64,000 bases of DNA from positions 310,001-374,000 of the forward strand of contig DASXGW010000004.1 of assembly GCA_036488875.1 (NCBI GenBank), in the 5' to 3' direction. The position numbers were made by a program, and so were the translations under genes. The first letter of the stretch is position 1; each line of letters begins with the position of its first letter. Shown here one piece after another: positions 24,044 through 32,964 of the stretch. The notes below the pieces were generated by a model, which had not been told where the DNA came from, ran no database searches, and saw nothing but the letters and a program-made list of their open reading frames with translations. Source of the DNA: Candidatus Baltobacteraceae bacterium. GTDB taxonomy: Bacteria > Vulcanimicrobiota > Vulcanimicrobiia > Vulcanimicrobiales > Vulcanimicrobiaceae.

Positions 24044-25059
24044 TGACCCAAACCATGCGCGCGGTCCGCCTGCACGAAATCGGCGGACCGCAGAACCTGC
24101 GAATCGACGACGTGGAGGTGCCGCAGCCGGCATCCGGCGAGGTCGTGGTGCGCGTGCGCGCCGCGGCCTTCAACCGGCGCGACGTCTTCATTACGCAGGG
24201 ACTCTATCCGAAGATCGCGCTGCCCGTGATTCTCGGCTCCGACGGAGCCGGCGAAATCGCGGCGGTTGGCGACGGCGTGTCGCACGTAAAGGCGGGCGAT
24301 GCCGTCGTCGTCGATCCGATGCTCGGCTGGGGCGACGATCCAAACGTGTGGGATGCGCGCTCCAGCTCGATTCTCGGGATGCCGCATCCCGGAACGTTCG
24401 CGCAGTACGTCGCGGTACCGGCGGTCAACGCGTACCCCAAACCCAAGCACCTATCGATGCAGGAAGCGGCCGCGATTCCGCTGGCCGGACTCACCGCGTA
24501 CCGTGCGACGTTCACGCGCGGCGAGCTCGAGCCGGGACAAACGGTGCTGATCACGGGCGTCGGCGGCGGCGTGCAAACGTTCGTCCTGCTCTTTGCCAAG
24601 CGCGTGGGGGCGCGCGTCATCGTTACGTCGGGAAGCGACGAGAAGCTGGAACGTGCGAAGGAGCTCGGCGCCGATGAAGGCCTCAACTACCGTACGAATC
24701 CCGATTGGCACAAAGCGCTGCGCTCGATGGGAGCGATCGATCTCGTCGTCGATTCGTCGGGTGGCGACACGTTGGCCAAAGCGCTCGACGCGGTTCGTCC
24801 GGGCGGACGGATTGCCGTCTACGGCGGCACCAACGGCGATGCGACGATCAAGATGTTTCCGCTATTCTGGAAGCACGTGACGATCGTGGGTACGTCGATG
24901 GGCAGCCCTGGGGATTTTCAGGCGATGCTCGCGCTGTTCGAAGAAAGCGGCATGAAACCGGCGATCGACGAGTCGTTCGGGATGGGCGACGTCGTCAAGG
25001 CCGCGGAGCGCATGGCCTCGTCGAATCACTTCGGAAAGATCGTCCTCGACGTCGATTAG
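24043..25059 (+). CDS. Medium-chain dehydrogenase/reductase, quinone-oxidoreductase-like
   Basis: A 338-residue MDR-superfamily protein. The nucleotide-binding segment is GQTVLITGVGGGVQTFVLLFAKRVGARV, a Rossmann motif, and the catalytic domain contains the typical AAFNRRDVFITQGLYP and ILGSDGAGEIAAVG. The zinc-ligand cysteines of alcohol dehydrogenases are absent, which favours the zinc-free quinone-oxidoreductase-like group using NADPH. It is translationally joined to the TonB receptor (TAATG). The link is unusual and may reflect reductive processing of an imported compound, but that is inference. The stop overlaps the convergent lipoprotein stop by four bases. Confidence 0.88.
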   Translation: MTQTMRAVRLHEIGGPQNLRIDDVEVPQPASGEVVVRVRAAAFNRRDVFITQGLYPKIALPVILGSDGAGEIAAVGDGVSHVKAGDAVVVDPMLGWGDDPNVWDARSSSILGMPHPGTFAQYVAVPAVNAYPKPKHLSMQEAAAIPLAGLTAYRATFTRGELEPGQTVLITGVGGGVQTFVLLFAKRVGARVIVTSGSDEKLERAKELGADEGLNYRTNPDWHKALRSMGAIDLVVDSSGGDTLAKALDAVRPGGRIAVYGGTNGDATIKMFPLFWKHVTIVGTSMGSPGDFQAMLALFEESGMKPAIDESFGMGDVVKAAERMASSNHFGKIVLDVD

Positions 25060-25649
25060 TTACACGTACCGTTGGGCGCCGGGTGGTTGCGGTAAATCGA
25101 TCCCGCGTTTGCGACCGGTAAGTTCGGTCCCGGGTCGAGGACGACGCGAACCTTACCGTTGGGCGTAAGGCGGCGCTCGCACGCGACGAGTGCTTTGACG
25201 TTGCTATGCGCGTTGCCGCCGATCCATAGATCGAACCACAGCCGATAACAGCCGTTGCTGCCGCTGCCCACCGGCGGCCCCGACGCGGCGCACAAGTCTT
25301 CGCGCACGAAATATTTCTTAATGAACGGAACGTAGATCTTCGTTCCGTAGGGAATCGTTGCGTCGTTGGCTTTTTCGGTCGCAAACGTCGTCGGATTGCA
25401 GTAGGTGCCGTCGCCTCCCGCGTGCTGGTGGATCACGGGATGGGCGATCGCTTTACCCGGCGGCGTATTGTCGGGATAACCGTAAAACGTAATCGTCGCC
25501 TTGGCGTTTTTCGGCGCGACGGTGGTCGTGTAACACGACGTCGGCCCAAGCGCCGACGGCAAGGGCGGCGCAACGGCCGGCACGACGTGCTGGCCGCAGG
25601 CCGTCAACATCAGGACGACGTAAGGTGCCAGCCTCGGAGGAAAGCGCAT
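25056..25649 (-). CDS. Secreted lipoprotein with double-psi-barrel-like domain
   Basis: A 197-residue exported protein from the ATG at 25649, starting MRFPPRLAPYVVLMLTAC, a short lipoprotein signal. The mature region has TITFYGYPDNTPPGKAIAHP, then TFATEKANDATIPYGTKIYVPFIKKYFVREDLC and YRLWFDLWIGG. These features recall secreted RlpA/3D-like double-psi barrels seen in actinobacterial extracellular proteins, where an Asp/His set lines a groove. Enzymatic activity is uncertain. Paired cysteines in DLCAAS, GCYRLW and ALVACER could form disulfides. No ribosome-binding site is visible; its start codon overlaps that of the divergent gene in a shared CATG. A GTG or ATG further upstream would destroy the signal peptide. 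Confidence 0.65.
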   Translation of the reverse strand: MRFPPRLAPYVVLMLTACGQHVVPAVAPPLPSALGPTSCYTTTVAPKNAKATITFYGYPDNTPPGKAIAHPVIHQHAGGDGTYCNPTTFATEKANDATIPYGTKIYVPFIKKYFVREDLCAASGPPVGSGSNGCYRLWFDLWIGGNAHSNVKALVACERRLTPNGKVRVVLDPGPNLPVANAGSIYRNHPAPNGTCN

Positions 25650-26100
25650 GTACGCAGTACGTTTGAGAACCTTCGTTTCAGCCCTTGCTCTCGCGGCGTT
25701 TACGCTTGGAGCGACGCCGGTCAGTCCGATGGGTACCGTCAAGGCGTTCGTCGACGCGTTCAACAAGGCCGACGGCAAAGGCATGCTGGCGACCTGCGCG
25801 CCGCAGGCCGGAATCATCGACGACTTTCCGCCCCACGCTTGGATGTCGTGCGGCGATTGGTGGAAAGCCTATCTCGCCTTCTCCAAGCAAGACGGTGACA
25901 GCGACGGATTGGTCACGCTCGGGCCGCCCGTCCACGTCGATGTGACGGGAAATCTCGCGTACGTCGTCGTTCCAACGACGTTTTCGTACCAGCACAAAGG
26001 ATCGACCGTTAAGCAAAACGGAGCGACCTGGACGCTGGTGCTGAAGAATACCTCGGCCGGCTGGCGCATCACGGCGTGGGCTTGGGGCGCGGGCAGGTAA
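25648..26100 (+). CDS. Exported NTF2-like (SnoaL/DUF4440-type) protein
   Basis: A 150-residue protein. The ATG at 25648 follows a GGAGG (25636-25640) with seven-base spacing and starts a signal peptide (RLRTFVSALALAAFTLGATP). The mature protein has the cone-shaped NTF2-like layout: an N-terminal helix VKAFVDAFNKADGKGMLATCA, then strands ending NGATWTLVLKNTSAGWRITAWAWG. Such domains bind small ligands or act as isomerases; no catalytic dyad is evident. The start codon overlaps that of the divergent lipoprotein by two bases. Its last 25 bases overlap the APC permease gene. Confidence 0.75.
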   Translation: MYAVRLRTFVSALALAAFTLGATPVSPMGTVKAFVDAFNKADGKGMLATCAPQAGIIDDFPPHAWMSCGDWWKAYLAFSKQDGDSDGLVTLGPPVHVDVTGNLAYVVVPTTFSYQHKGSTVKQNGATWTLVLKNTSAGWRITAWAWGAGR

Positions 26101-27608
26101 CCGCCGACGACGCGCGGCTCGCCGCGCTCGGATACAAGCAGCAGTTATCGAGGGTACTCTCGCTCTTCGACAACTTTTCCGTTGCCTTCAGCTACCTCAG
26201 CCCGATGGTCGGGATCTACTCGCTTTACACGCTTGGTTTGGGAACGGGCGGCCCGCGCTACATCTGGACCATTCCGATCGTCGTCGGATGCATGCTGCTC
26301 GTCGCGCTCGTCTTCGGCGAGTTGGCGAGCGAGTATCCCCTCTCGGGCGCGCTCTACCAATACGGAAAGTACAACGTCGGCCCGCGTTTCGGCTGGTACA
26401 TCGGCTGGATCTACGGCTTCGCGCTGCTCGCGACCGTCGCGTCGGTGGATTCCGGCGCCGTGGGCTACGTGACGGCGCTCTGCAACCTGCTGTTCAAGAC
26501 GAATTTGAAGCCCGACGATCACGCAACGATCTTCGTCATCGCGGGCGGCATCATCGTGTTGTCGGCGATTCTCAACTCGGTCGGCGCCAAGATCATGGGT
26601 CGCGTCGCACGTTACGGCGTTTACGTCGAAACCATCGGAACGTTCGGCGTCTTCTTGGCGCTGGCGATCTTTGCGTTTCATCAGAACCTCGGGTTCATTT
26701 TCACGACGCAAGGCGTCGAGCACGTCAAGACCAATCCGATGAGCCTGGACTTCGGCGGGAGCTGGGCGGCCGCCGCGCTCGTTGCCGTGCTGGCCAACGT
26801 CTACATCTTTTACGGATTTGAATCGGCTGGCGACATTTCGGAAGAGACGCTCGACGCCCAACGCCAAGTGCCGCGCGCGATGCGCAGCGCGCTGCTCTAC
26901 GGCGGGATCGCGTCGTTCGTCTTGGTACTCGGACTCCTGCTCGCAACGCCGCACGGGGGCATCGCGCCGATCGTCAACGGAAGCGTCAACACCGTTCTCG
27001 CGCAGTTGCCGCCGTGGCTGCAAGATTTTTTTCTCGTCATGGTGATCGTGGCGTTCTTTAGCTGCGGGACGGCCGTACAGGGCGCCGGCGCGCGCGTCGC
27101 CTTCGCGCTGGCGCGTGACGGCGCGTTGCCCGCCGGCCAAAAGATCGCGAGCATCTCACCGCGCCACCACACGCCGGTCAATGCCATCCTGGTCGGCACC
27201 ATCGTTCCGTTCCTCTTCTTGCTGCTGGTGCTGGTCAATCCAAGTAAGCCGGTGCACGTGCTGTGGTTCGACTACCCGGCCAACGTCAACGCGCTCTACG
27301 CACTCGTGTCGTTTGCAACGTCGGGTATTTATCTGGCGTTTTTCTTGACGGTCGTTGGAGCGCTCGTGGCACGCCGCCGCGGTTGGAAGCCCAGCGGCGT
27401 CTTTACCCTCGGCGCGTGGGGCGTTCCGGTGACGGTCGCGGGGGGACTTTACCTGCTGCTCATGCTGCTCAACATCGTGTGGCCGAGCGCGCTCGGCAGC
27501 GGGCGCGCCGTGTTCAATTACGGCTGGGTGACGCTGCTCGTGATGGCGATTATCGTCGGAGCGGGCGCGATCTACGAAACGATCGCTCGGCCCGCGAAAT
27601 CGCGGTGA
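26076..27608 (+). CDS. APC-superfamily amino acid/amine permease
   Basis: A 510-residue polytopic membrane protein with about 12 spans. The first helix region LSLFDNFSVAFSYLSPMVGIYSLYTLGLGTGG contains the GXG-type break of APC transporters. Helix 3 (GKYNVGPRFGWYIGWIYGFALLATVAS) and the helix 6 region (YIFYGFESAGDISEET) match the amino acid permease pattern with an acidic residue after helix 6. It probably imports an amino acid or amine by cation symport or antiport. The start GTG at 26076 overlaps the preceding gene by 25 bases; the next in-frame methionine would cut the conserved helix. The 3' end overlaps the convergent regulator by 37 bases. Confidence 0.88.
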   Translation: MGLGRGQVTADDARLAALGYKQQLSRVLSLFDNFSVAFSYLSPMVGIYSLYTLGLGTGGPRYIWTIPIVVGCMLLVALVFGELASEYPLSGALYQYGKYNVGPRFGWYIGWIYGFALLATVASVDSGAVGYVTALCNLLFKTNLKPDDHATIFVIAGGIIVLSAILNSVGAKIMGRVARYGVYVETIGTFGVFLALAIFAFHQNLGFIFTTQGVEHVKTNPMSLDFGGSWAAAALVAVLANVYIFYGFESAGDISEETLDAQRQVPRAMRSALLYGGIASFVLVLGLLLATPHGGIAPIVNGSVNTVLAQLPPWLQDFFLVMVIVAFFSCGTAVQGAGARVAFALARDGALPAGQKIASISPRHHTPVNAILVGTIVPFLFLLLVLVNPSKPVHVLWFDYPANVNALYALVSFATSGIYLAFFLTVVGALVARRRGWKPSGVFTLGAWGVPVTVAGGLYLLLMLLNIVWPSALGSGRAVFNYGWVTLLVMAIIVGAGAIYETIARPAKSR

Positions 27609-30600
27609 TGCGGCAGCGCCCGAAAAGCTTCACGACTTTCCTCATCGGGAAGCGCGGCCAGCTGGTCTTGAAAAATCGCTTCCGCTCGAGCTAAATACTC
27701 GCCGGCGCTCTTGCCGTTGCCGATTGCGCGCTCGATCTGCGCGATCGTGGCATAGAGACGCGGCGGCGTTCGCAGAGGGCTTGCGCCGGCGAGCAACGTT
27801 TCGAGCTCGGCGGCCGCCCCAGCGGCGTCTTCGAGTCTTCCGGCACGGAACAGCGCCTCGGCGAATCGGCAAAGATCTTCCATGAGCGAATCGGTATTGA
27901 GGAGCGTTCGCCGGATGTCGACCGCGGCGCGTAAGCGGCGGAGTCCGGAATCGGTGTCGCCGGCACCGCACTCGATCGTTCCTAGGACGCTAAGCGCTCC
28001 GGCAATGCAGCGTTGGTCCGCGGTCGGCCCGGCAAGTTCGAGCCCGCGCGCGGCATCTTCGCGAGCACCGGCAACGTCGCCGGCGGCATACCGTGCGTCG
28101 CCGATGTTCGTCCATGCGAATGCGACCAGATTGCGCGCCCCGGCGCGCTCGGCACATGCAGCGGCTTGCCGGTAGAATTCAACTGCTTGCGCGAAGAGCC
28201 CGACCTCGAAGTAGTGAACGCCGAGGTTCGTGTACGTGGCGGCAAGCGACTGAGGTTGTTCGAGTTGCTCGAAGAGGGCGGCCGCCGCTTCGTACTCTTG
28301 CCGTACGCTCGCGGGATCGCCGCCGACCATCGCCGCCCAGCCCAACAGCCAGTGCGCTTTGGCTTCGGTTTCACGGTCGTTGATAGTGGTGGCTAGGTCG
28401 AGCAGTTCCGCTCCGACGCGTCCGAGGATAACCGGATCTTCCGTCGCGGTGCCGACCGAACTCTCGGCCCACAACATATCCATACGCTCGGAGATCGGTT
28501 CGTCACCGGTGCGTTCGGCGCGCAAGAGGTCGAGCTGACGCGATGCAGTGGCCACGTCGCCGCAGCGCATGAGCGTCAAGATGAGCCGTTGACGAACGTG
28601 CAAAATGCGCCGCTTATCGCGCAGTGCTTCGGCGAGCACGAGCGCTTGTTCGAATTCGGCTACCGCTCCGCGAAAATCGCCGATGCCGACGTGAACGCTT
28701 CCCAGAGAGCACAGCGCATCGGCGATCCGGTCGCTCCAGCGCATGCGACCGGCCAGGTCGAGCATCTTGTCGATGAGCGTCCGCTCGCGTTCGCGTTCTC
28801 CGGTTTGGGCGTAGAAGCGGGCTCGCGCCTCCATCGCACCGTAGCGCTCGGCGTCGCCGAGGCAGGTCGCGACGGTCTCGAGGTGTACGAGGTCGTCGTT
28901 CCAGCGTTCCACCGACACGTAGTGCTCGTCGGCGCGCACGAGCACGCTGAGCGCTTCGAACTTGCGCTGTGGATCGTCTTGGAGTTCGATCGCTTCGCGG
29001 GCGTAACCGATTGCTTCGTCGCGTGCGTACACCTCGAGCGATGCCTCGGCCGCGCCGGCAAAGGCGTGCGCCGCACGTGCGCGCTCTCCCGCGGCCTTCC
29101 AGTGGCGAGCGATCGAATGCAGCGTACCGGTTCCGGCGTCGTCGCTCTCGAGCAGCTCGGCGATACGGCGATGGCGCGCGGTGCGTTCGCAAGCCGGTAT
29201 GTTCGAATAGATCGCCGCTTCGATGAGCGCGTGCGAGAACGCGTACGCGTACGCCGAACTGCCCGACGTGCGAATAAAACCGCGATCGAGCAGGACGCCG
29301 AGCGCGTCGAAAAGCGCGCTTTCATTCCAGTTTAGGGCGCCTGCCAAGACGCCGGCCGTAAACGTTCGTCCGGCGACGGCCGCGGCGTCGAGCAGCGCGT
29401 GACTCGATGCGTCGAGCGACGACGTCCGCTCGAGAATCGTTTCGGCGATATTACGCGGCGCGCTGCCCGGCGACGGCAGCGTGCCGGTTTCCGCATAGTT
29501 GCGCAGCAGCAGCGATGCGAACAGCGCGTTCCCTTCGCTGCCCCGATACACGGCAGCGCTCAACGCTTCGTCGCTCGACGAGGCGCCGATCTTTGCAACG
29601 AGCTCGGCCACTTCGCCGGCCAGCAAGGGAGGAACGTCGATCGACGTCGCAAGCCGCTGATTGTGCAAACGCCGGCGCAGCGAATGCAGCTCGTGGCCGG
29701 GCGTCACCTCGCCGGTGCGGTACGTCGCTACGATCGCCACGGGAACGGCGGCGATGCGCGCCGCCAGCGCTTCGAGCGCTTGCAGCGTGGCCGCTTGCGC
29801 CCAGTGGAGATCTTCGAGGACCAGCACGAGCGGGCGCGATCGCGACAGCCGCTCGATGGTTCGTTCGATCGCTTCGAATAGGCGCTTTTGCGCGTCGCCG
29901 GGTTCGAGCGGTTTGGGAGGCGGGATACCGGCTATGCGCGCGTGCAGCTCGGGAAGCAGCTCGCTCAAAGCGCTCAGCCACGGCATAGCCGGCGGCGAGT
30001 CGGCGATCATCGAGATGCCGCGCCGAAGTGCCTCGACGATCGGTTCGTACGGATAGGCCTGAGGATTGGACGTCTCGCCGTAGAGTGCGCGGCCGCCCTG
30101 TGCGCCGACCGTCGCGCAAATCTCGCCGATCAAGCGCGTTTTGCCGGCGCCCGCGTCGCCGCCGACAAAGACGACGGTTCCACGTCCGCGCGCGGCATGT
30201 CGCCACGCGGCCTCCAGGACCTGCATTTCGGCGCGGCGTCCCACGAACGGCGTGCGTGTCGAGGCCGGGACCCCGCTGAGAAGGGCGTCGCGCAACGCTA
30301 ACGTTTCGGGCATGGGATCGACGCCCATCGCCGCGTGCAATCGATCGACGAAACGTTGAAAGCGCCCCACCGCTCCCAACCGGTCGCCCGATTCGTACTC
30401 GACGGTCATCGCTAGACGCAGCGCGTCTTCGCGAAACTCGTCGGCGGTAAGAATACGCTCGGCGTAGGCGAGCGCTTCGCTCAAACGCGAATCGCGCCGC
30501 GCGCCGATGGCGGCTTCGAAGCACGCGGTCAGATACAGCGTGCGCAGACGCTCGCGGTCGGCAATGAGAAATTCGTCAGGCCAATCCGCCAAAAGATCGC

Positions 30601-30979
30601 CGTTATATAAAGCGATGGCTTCTTCGCGCCGCTTCGGATCGTTCGCACGATCTTCGAACTCGAGCACGTCGAACCACGCCGGAGCGCCTACGTTCCACGC
30701 GATCGTGCGCGCGGTCGTGTCGAGCCATTCGATATCGTCGATCGCGGGCAGCGCCTGCGCGACGAGATGCAGGTGCCGGCGAAGATTCGCACGCGCGTTC
30801 GAATCCAGTTCGTCGGGCCAAATTGCTGCCGCCAAGGTGGAACGCGTCGGCGGCTCGCCGCGGCGCAGCGCGATCGTTGCGAGTACGGCGACGCAACGTG
30901 CGGGCGTGGGCAGCTTGATGGGCTGCCCGTCGAACTGTATCGACGGCGTTCCGAAGAGCTGGACGACCAAACGCGACAT
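27572..30979 (-). CDS. Large SARP/BTAD-type transcriptional regulator with AAA ATPase and TPR repeats
   Basis: An 1135-residue regulator. Residues 1-100 form an OmpR-like winged-helix DNA-binding domain (VVQLFGTPSIQFDGQP...). Residues about 100-240 form a helical BTAD domain (FDVLEFEDRANDPKRREEAIALY). An AAA_16/STAND ATPase follows with Walker A GGDAGAGKTR (273-282) and Walker B LVLVLEDLHWAQ. The rest is about twelve TPR-like helical pairs ending near LARAEAIFQDQL. Proteins of this layout integrate a ligand or partner signal through the ATPase and activate promoters. It is the last gene of an operon with NUDIX and MBL-fold hydrolases, starting four bases after the MBL stop. Target genes are unknown. 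Confidence 0.88.
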   Translation of the reverse strand: MSRLVVQLFGTPSIQFDGQPIKLPTPARCVAVLATIALRRGEPPTRSTLAAAIWPDELDSNARANLRRHLHLVAQALPAIDDIEWLDTTARTIAWNVGAPAWFDVLEFEDRANDPKRREEAIALYNGDLLADWPDEFLIADRERLRTLYLTACFEAAIGARRDSRLSEALAYAERILTADEFREDALRLAMTVEYESGDRLGAVGRFQRFVDRLHAAMGVDPMPETLALRDALLSGVPASTRTPFVGRRAEMQVLEAAWRHAARGRGTVVFVGGDAGAGKTRLIGEICATVGAQGGRALYGETSNPQAYPYEPIVEALRRGISMIADSPPAMPWLSALSELLPELHARIAGIPPPKPLEPGDAQKRLFEAIERTIERLSRSRPLVLVLEDLHWAQAATLQALEALAARIAAVPVAIVATYRTGEVTPGHELHSLRRRLHNQRLATSIDVPPLLAGEVAELVAKIGASSSDEALSAAVYRGSEGNALFASLLLRNYAETGTLPSPGSAPRNIAETILERTSSLDASSHALLDAAAVAGRTFTAGVLAGALNWNESALFDALGVLLDRGFIRTSGSSAYAYAFSHALIEAAIYSNIPACERTARHRRIAELLESDDAGTGTLHSIARHWKAAGERARAAHAFAGAAEASLEVYARDEAIGYAREAIELQDDPQRKFEALSVLVRADEHYVSVERWNDDLVHLETVATCLGDAERYGAMEARARFYAQTGERERERTLIDKMLDLAGRMRWSDRIADALCSLGSVHVGIGDFRGAVAEFEQALVLAEALRDKRRILHVRQRLILTLMRCGDVATASRQLDLLRAERTGDEPISERMDMLWAESSVGTATEDPVILGRVGAELLDLATTINDRETEAKAHWLLGWAAMVGGDPASVRQEYEAAAALFEQLEQPQSLAATYTNLGVHYFEVGLFAQAVEFYRQAAACAERAGARNLVAFAWTNIGDARYAAGDVAGAREDAARGLELAGPTADQRCIAGALSVLGTIECGAGDTDSGLRRLRAAVDIRRTLLNTDSLMEDLCRFAEALFRAGRLEDAAGAAAELETLLAGASPLRTPPRLYATIAQIERAIGNGKSAGEYLARAEAIFQDQLAALPDEESREAFRALPHHRDFAGRAIVS

Positions 30980-30983
30980 CGGA

Positions 30984-31895
30984 TTAGATCAGATTATACA
31001 CGTAGAGCTCGTTCAAGTAGAGCTCTGCCCCCAGCTCGGCGGCGATCACTTCGGCCTGTTCGGTGCCGACGAGCTCCTCGAGGGGCGGATTGAGAATCCA
31101 GCGCTCGCGATCGGTCATCGCGCGATCGAGCCGGCGCGACGCGACGCGGCCTTCCTGCTCGAGCGCGATCAAATACGCCAGCATTTGGCGGGCCATCGCC
31201 GGCCATAATACCGGGCGATGCTCGCCATAGATCTCCAAAACGAGTTCGGGAACGGTCTTTTCGCCGCGCGCCAGCGCCTGCGTGAGTTCGCGCTCGCGCA
31301 TTTCGCGGTGCTCGATGTACTCGGAGATTTTTGCTTGCGCGCTCTCAACGATCGGGCCGTGACCGCCGTAAATCGTTCGTGCGTCGGGAAACTCGTCAGC
31401 GAGACGACGGAGCGTCGCCTGATACGGTCGCATCGCGCCGCCGGGCGGCGCGATCACGACGGTACCTTCACCTAAAATGACGTCGCCCGTAAATAACGCG
31501 CGTTGTTGCGGCAGATAGAAGACGACGTGATCGAACGTGTGACCGGGAGCGTCGATCACGCGCAGCGCGACGGCGCCGACGGATAGCGCGCCTTCGAGGG
31601 TGAGATCGGCGTCGCGATCGGCACTGCTGCGCGGATGGGCGTAGATCGGCGCGCCGGTGAGCTGCGCCAGCGGACGCGCTCCGGGCGCGTGATCGGGATG
31701 GCCGTGCGTGAGCGCGATGGCTCGAATCGTCAAGCCGCGTTCGCGTGCCGTCTGCGCGATGGCTTCGACGTGACGCACGATCGGCGGCCCCGGATCGATC
31801 GCGAGTGCGGCGCCGCCGCCGCAATCGATCACGTAGGAGTTCGTCCCGGTCAAGGTCATCGCCGATGGATTGGGAGCGCGCACCAGGGTTACCAC
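30984..31895 (-). CDS. MBL-fold metallo-hydrolase (LACTB2/glyoxalase II-like)
   Basis: A 303-residue hydrolase. The metal motif is LTHGHPDHAPGA (HxHxDH), with further ligands in IDAPGHTFDHVVF, LFTGDVILGEG and GGHGPIV. A C-terminal winged-helix-like extension (LARGEKTVPELVLEIYGEHR) is typical of LACTB2-type proteins, which include RNases and thioesterases. I chose the GTG at 31895 because the segment VVTLVRAPNPSAMTLTGTNSYV before the first ATG is part of the family fold; this start overlaps the NUDIX stop by seven bases. Substrate uncertain. It lies between the NUDIX hydrolase and the large regulator. Confidence 0.87.
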   Translation of the reverse strand: MVTLVRAPNPSAMTLTGTNSYVIDCGGGAALAIDPGPPIVRHVEAIAQTARERGLTIRAIALTHGHPDHAPGARPLAQLTGAPIYAHPRSSADRDADLTLEGALSVGAVALRVIDAPGHTFDHVVFYLPQQRALFTGDVILGEGTVVIAPPGGAMRPYQATLRRLADEFPDARTIYGGHGPIVESAQAKISEYIEHREMRERELTQALARGEKTVPELVLEIYGEHRPVLWPAMARQMLAYLIALEQEGRVASRRLDRAMTDRERWILNPPLEELVGTEQAEVIAAELGAELYLNELYVYNLI

Positions 31896-32455
31896 GCGTC
31901 TTCCAGCTCCGCGGGAATTTCGAACGAGTCGCCGGCATCGTCCGGGCAGATCGTATGAATGGTTTTGGTGCGCGCGAACGCCGCGACGTCCTCGACCGAC
32001 GCAAACGCGCGTAAACGCTCGAGATGTTTGATCGTGGGATAGACGAGGTGCAGGCTGCCTTCGCGGAAACGCTGCAGCGCGTCCGCCGGCGCGATCCAAA
32101 TGCCGTCGTGGGTTTCGAACGCGTCGGCGCGCGCGATTTGATCGGCAGGCGCTAGTGCGAAGAAGAAGTGCGTGTCGTAGCGCCGCGGCTCGCTCGGCGG
32201 CGTGACCCAGTGCGAGAACGGGGCGATCGCCGCCGGATCCAAACGCACCCCCGCCTCTTCGAAGAGCTCGCGTACCGCAGCGTTGCGCAGCGCGCCGGGC
32301 AGCTCGCCGTCTTGCGGATCGACGGTACCGCCCGGAAAGACGTACGCGTCGGGCGCGAACCCACTGCGCGACGAGCGTCGCGTCAGGTAGAGTTCGAAGC
32401 CGCCGGCAGCCGGGCGCGCAAGAATGACGGTCGCTGCCAAACGCGGAGCGCTCAC
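31889..32455 (-). CDS. NUDIX hydrolase
   Basis: A 188-residue NUDIX protein. The catalytic box is visible in GGTVDPQDGE followed by RNAAVRELFEEAGVRLD, with the REUxEExGU core intact and a slightly longer spacing than the textbook box. It resembles the NUDT19/acyl-CoA-type group, which often has such spacing. It should hydrolyse a nucleoside diphosphate linked to another moiety; CoA derivatives are a guess. First gene of the operon with the MBL hydrolase and BTAD regulator; divergent from the RpiB-like gene with 42 bases between starts. Confidence 0.9.
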   Translation of the reverse strand: MSAPRLAATVILARPAAGGFELYLTRRSSRSGFAPDAYVFPGGTVDPQDGELPGALRNAAVRELFEEAGVRLDPAAIAPFSHWVTPPSEPRRYDTHFFFALAPADQIARADAFETHDGIWIAPADALQRFREGSLHLVYPTIKHLERLRAFASVEDVAAFARTKTIHTICPDDAGDSFEIPAELEDAW

Positions 32456-32497
32456 GATCCATGGATGCGTTCGCTGCGGCGCGAATCTCCTTCACTC

Positions 32498-32932
32498 ATG
32501 AACATCGCCGTCGGAACCGACATGCCCGGCGAGCTGCCCGAAGCGCTCGGGCGCTGGCTCGACCGCCACGGTCATACGATCGTGCGCTTTGGCGCGCTGA
32601 AAACCGGCGCACAAGGCCCGTGGCCGGGGGTTGCCCGCGACGTTGGCGAGGCGGTGGCGCGCGGACAGGCCGATTACGGAATTCTGTGCTGCTGGACGGG
32701 GACCGGCGTGAGCATTGTCGCCAACAAGGTTCGGGGCGTGCGCGCCGCGCTCTGCGCAGACGCTGCGACCGCCGCCGGCGCGCGCGAGTGGAACGACGCC
32801 AACGTGCTCTGTTTGAGCTTGCGCGCGACCGCGCCGGCGATCGGCGAGGAGATTCTCGCCGCTTGGTTCTCGGCGGAACCTACCAAAGATCCGGCCTATC
32901 GCGCGATGATCGACGAAATCACGAACGCGTAA
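32498..32932 (+). CDS. RpiB/LacA/LacB family sugar-phosphate isomerase
   Basis: A 144-residue protein, the usual RpiB size. The core GILCCWTGTGVSIVANKVRGVRAALCAD matches the family motif, and its second cysteine aligns with the catalytic cysteine. The usual His of the REHNDANVL motif is replaced by Trp (REWNDANVL), a change shared, as I recall, with the actinobacterial-type RpiB-like group. The activity on ribose 5-phosphate is therefore not certain. Cytoplasmic. The ATG at 32498 has no clear ribosome-binding site, in keeping with other starts in this window. Confidence 0.87.
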   Translation: MNIAVGTDMPGELPEALGRWLDRHGHTIVRFGALKTGAQGPWPGVARDVGEAVARGQADYGILCCWTGTGVSIVANKVRGVRAALCADAATAAGAREWNDANVLCLSLRATAPAIGEEILAAWFSAEPTKDPAYRAMIDEITNA

Positions 32933-32964
32933 ATCCAAGCCGCCACCTTGGCCGTTGGTAGGGC

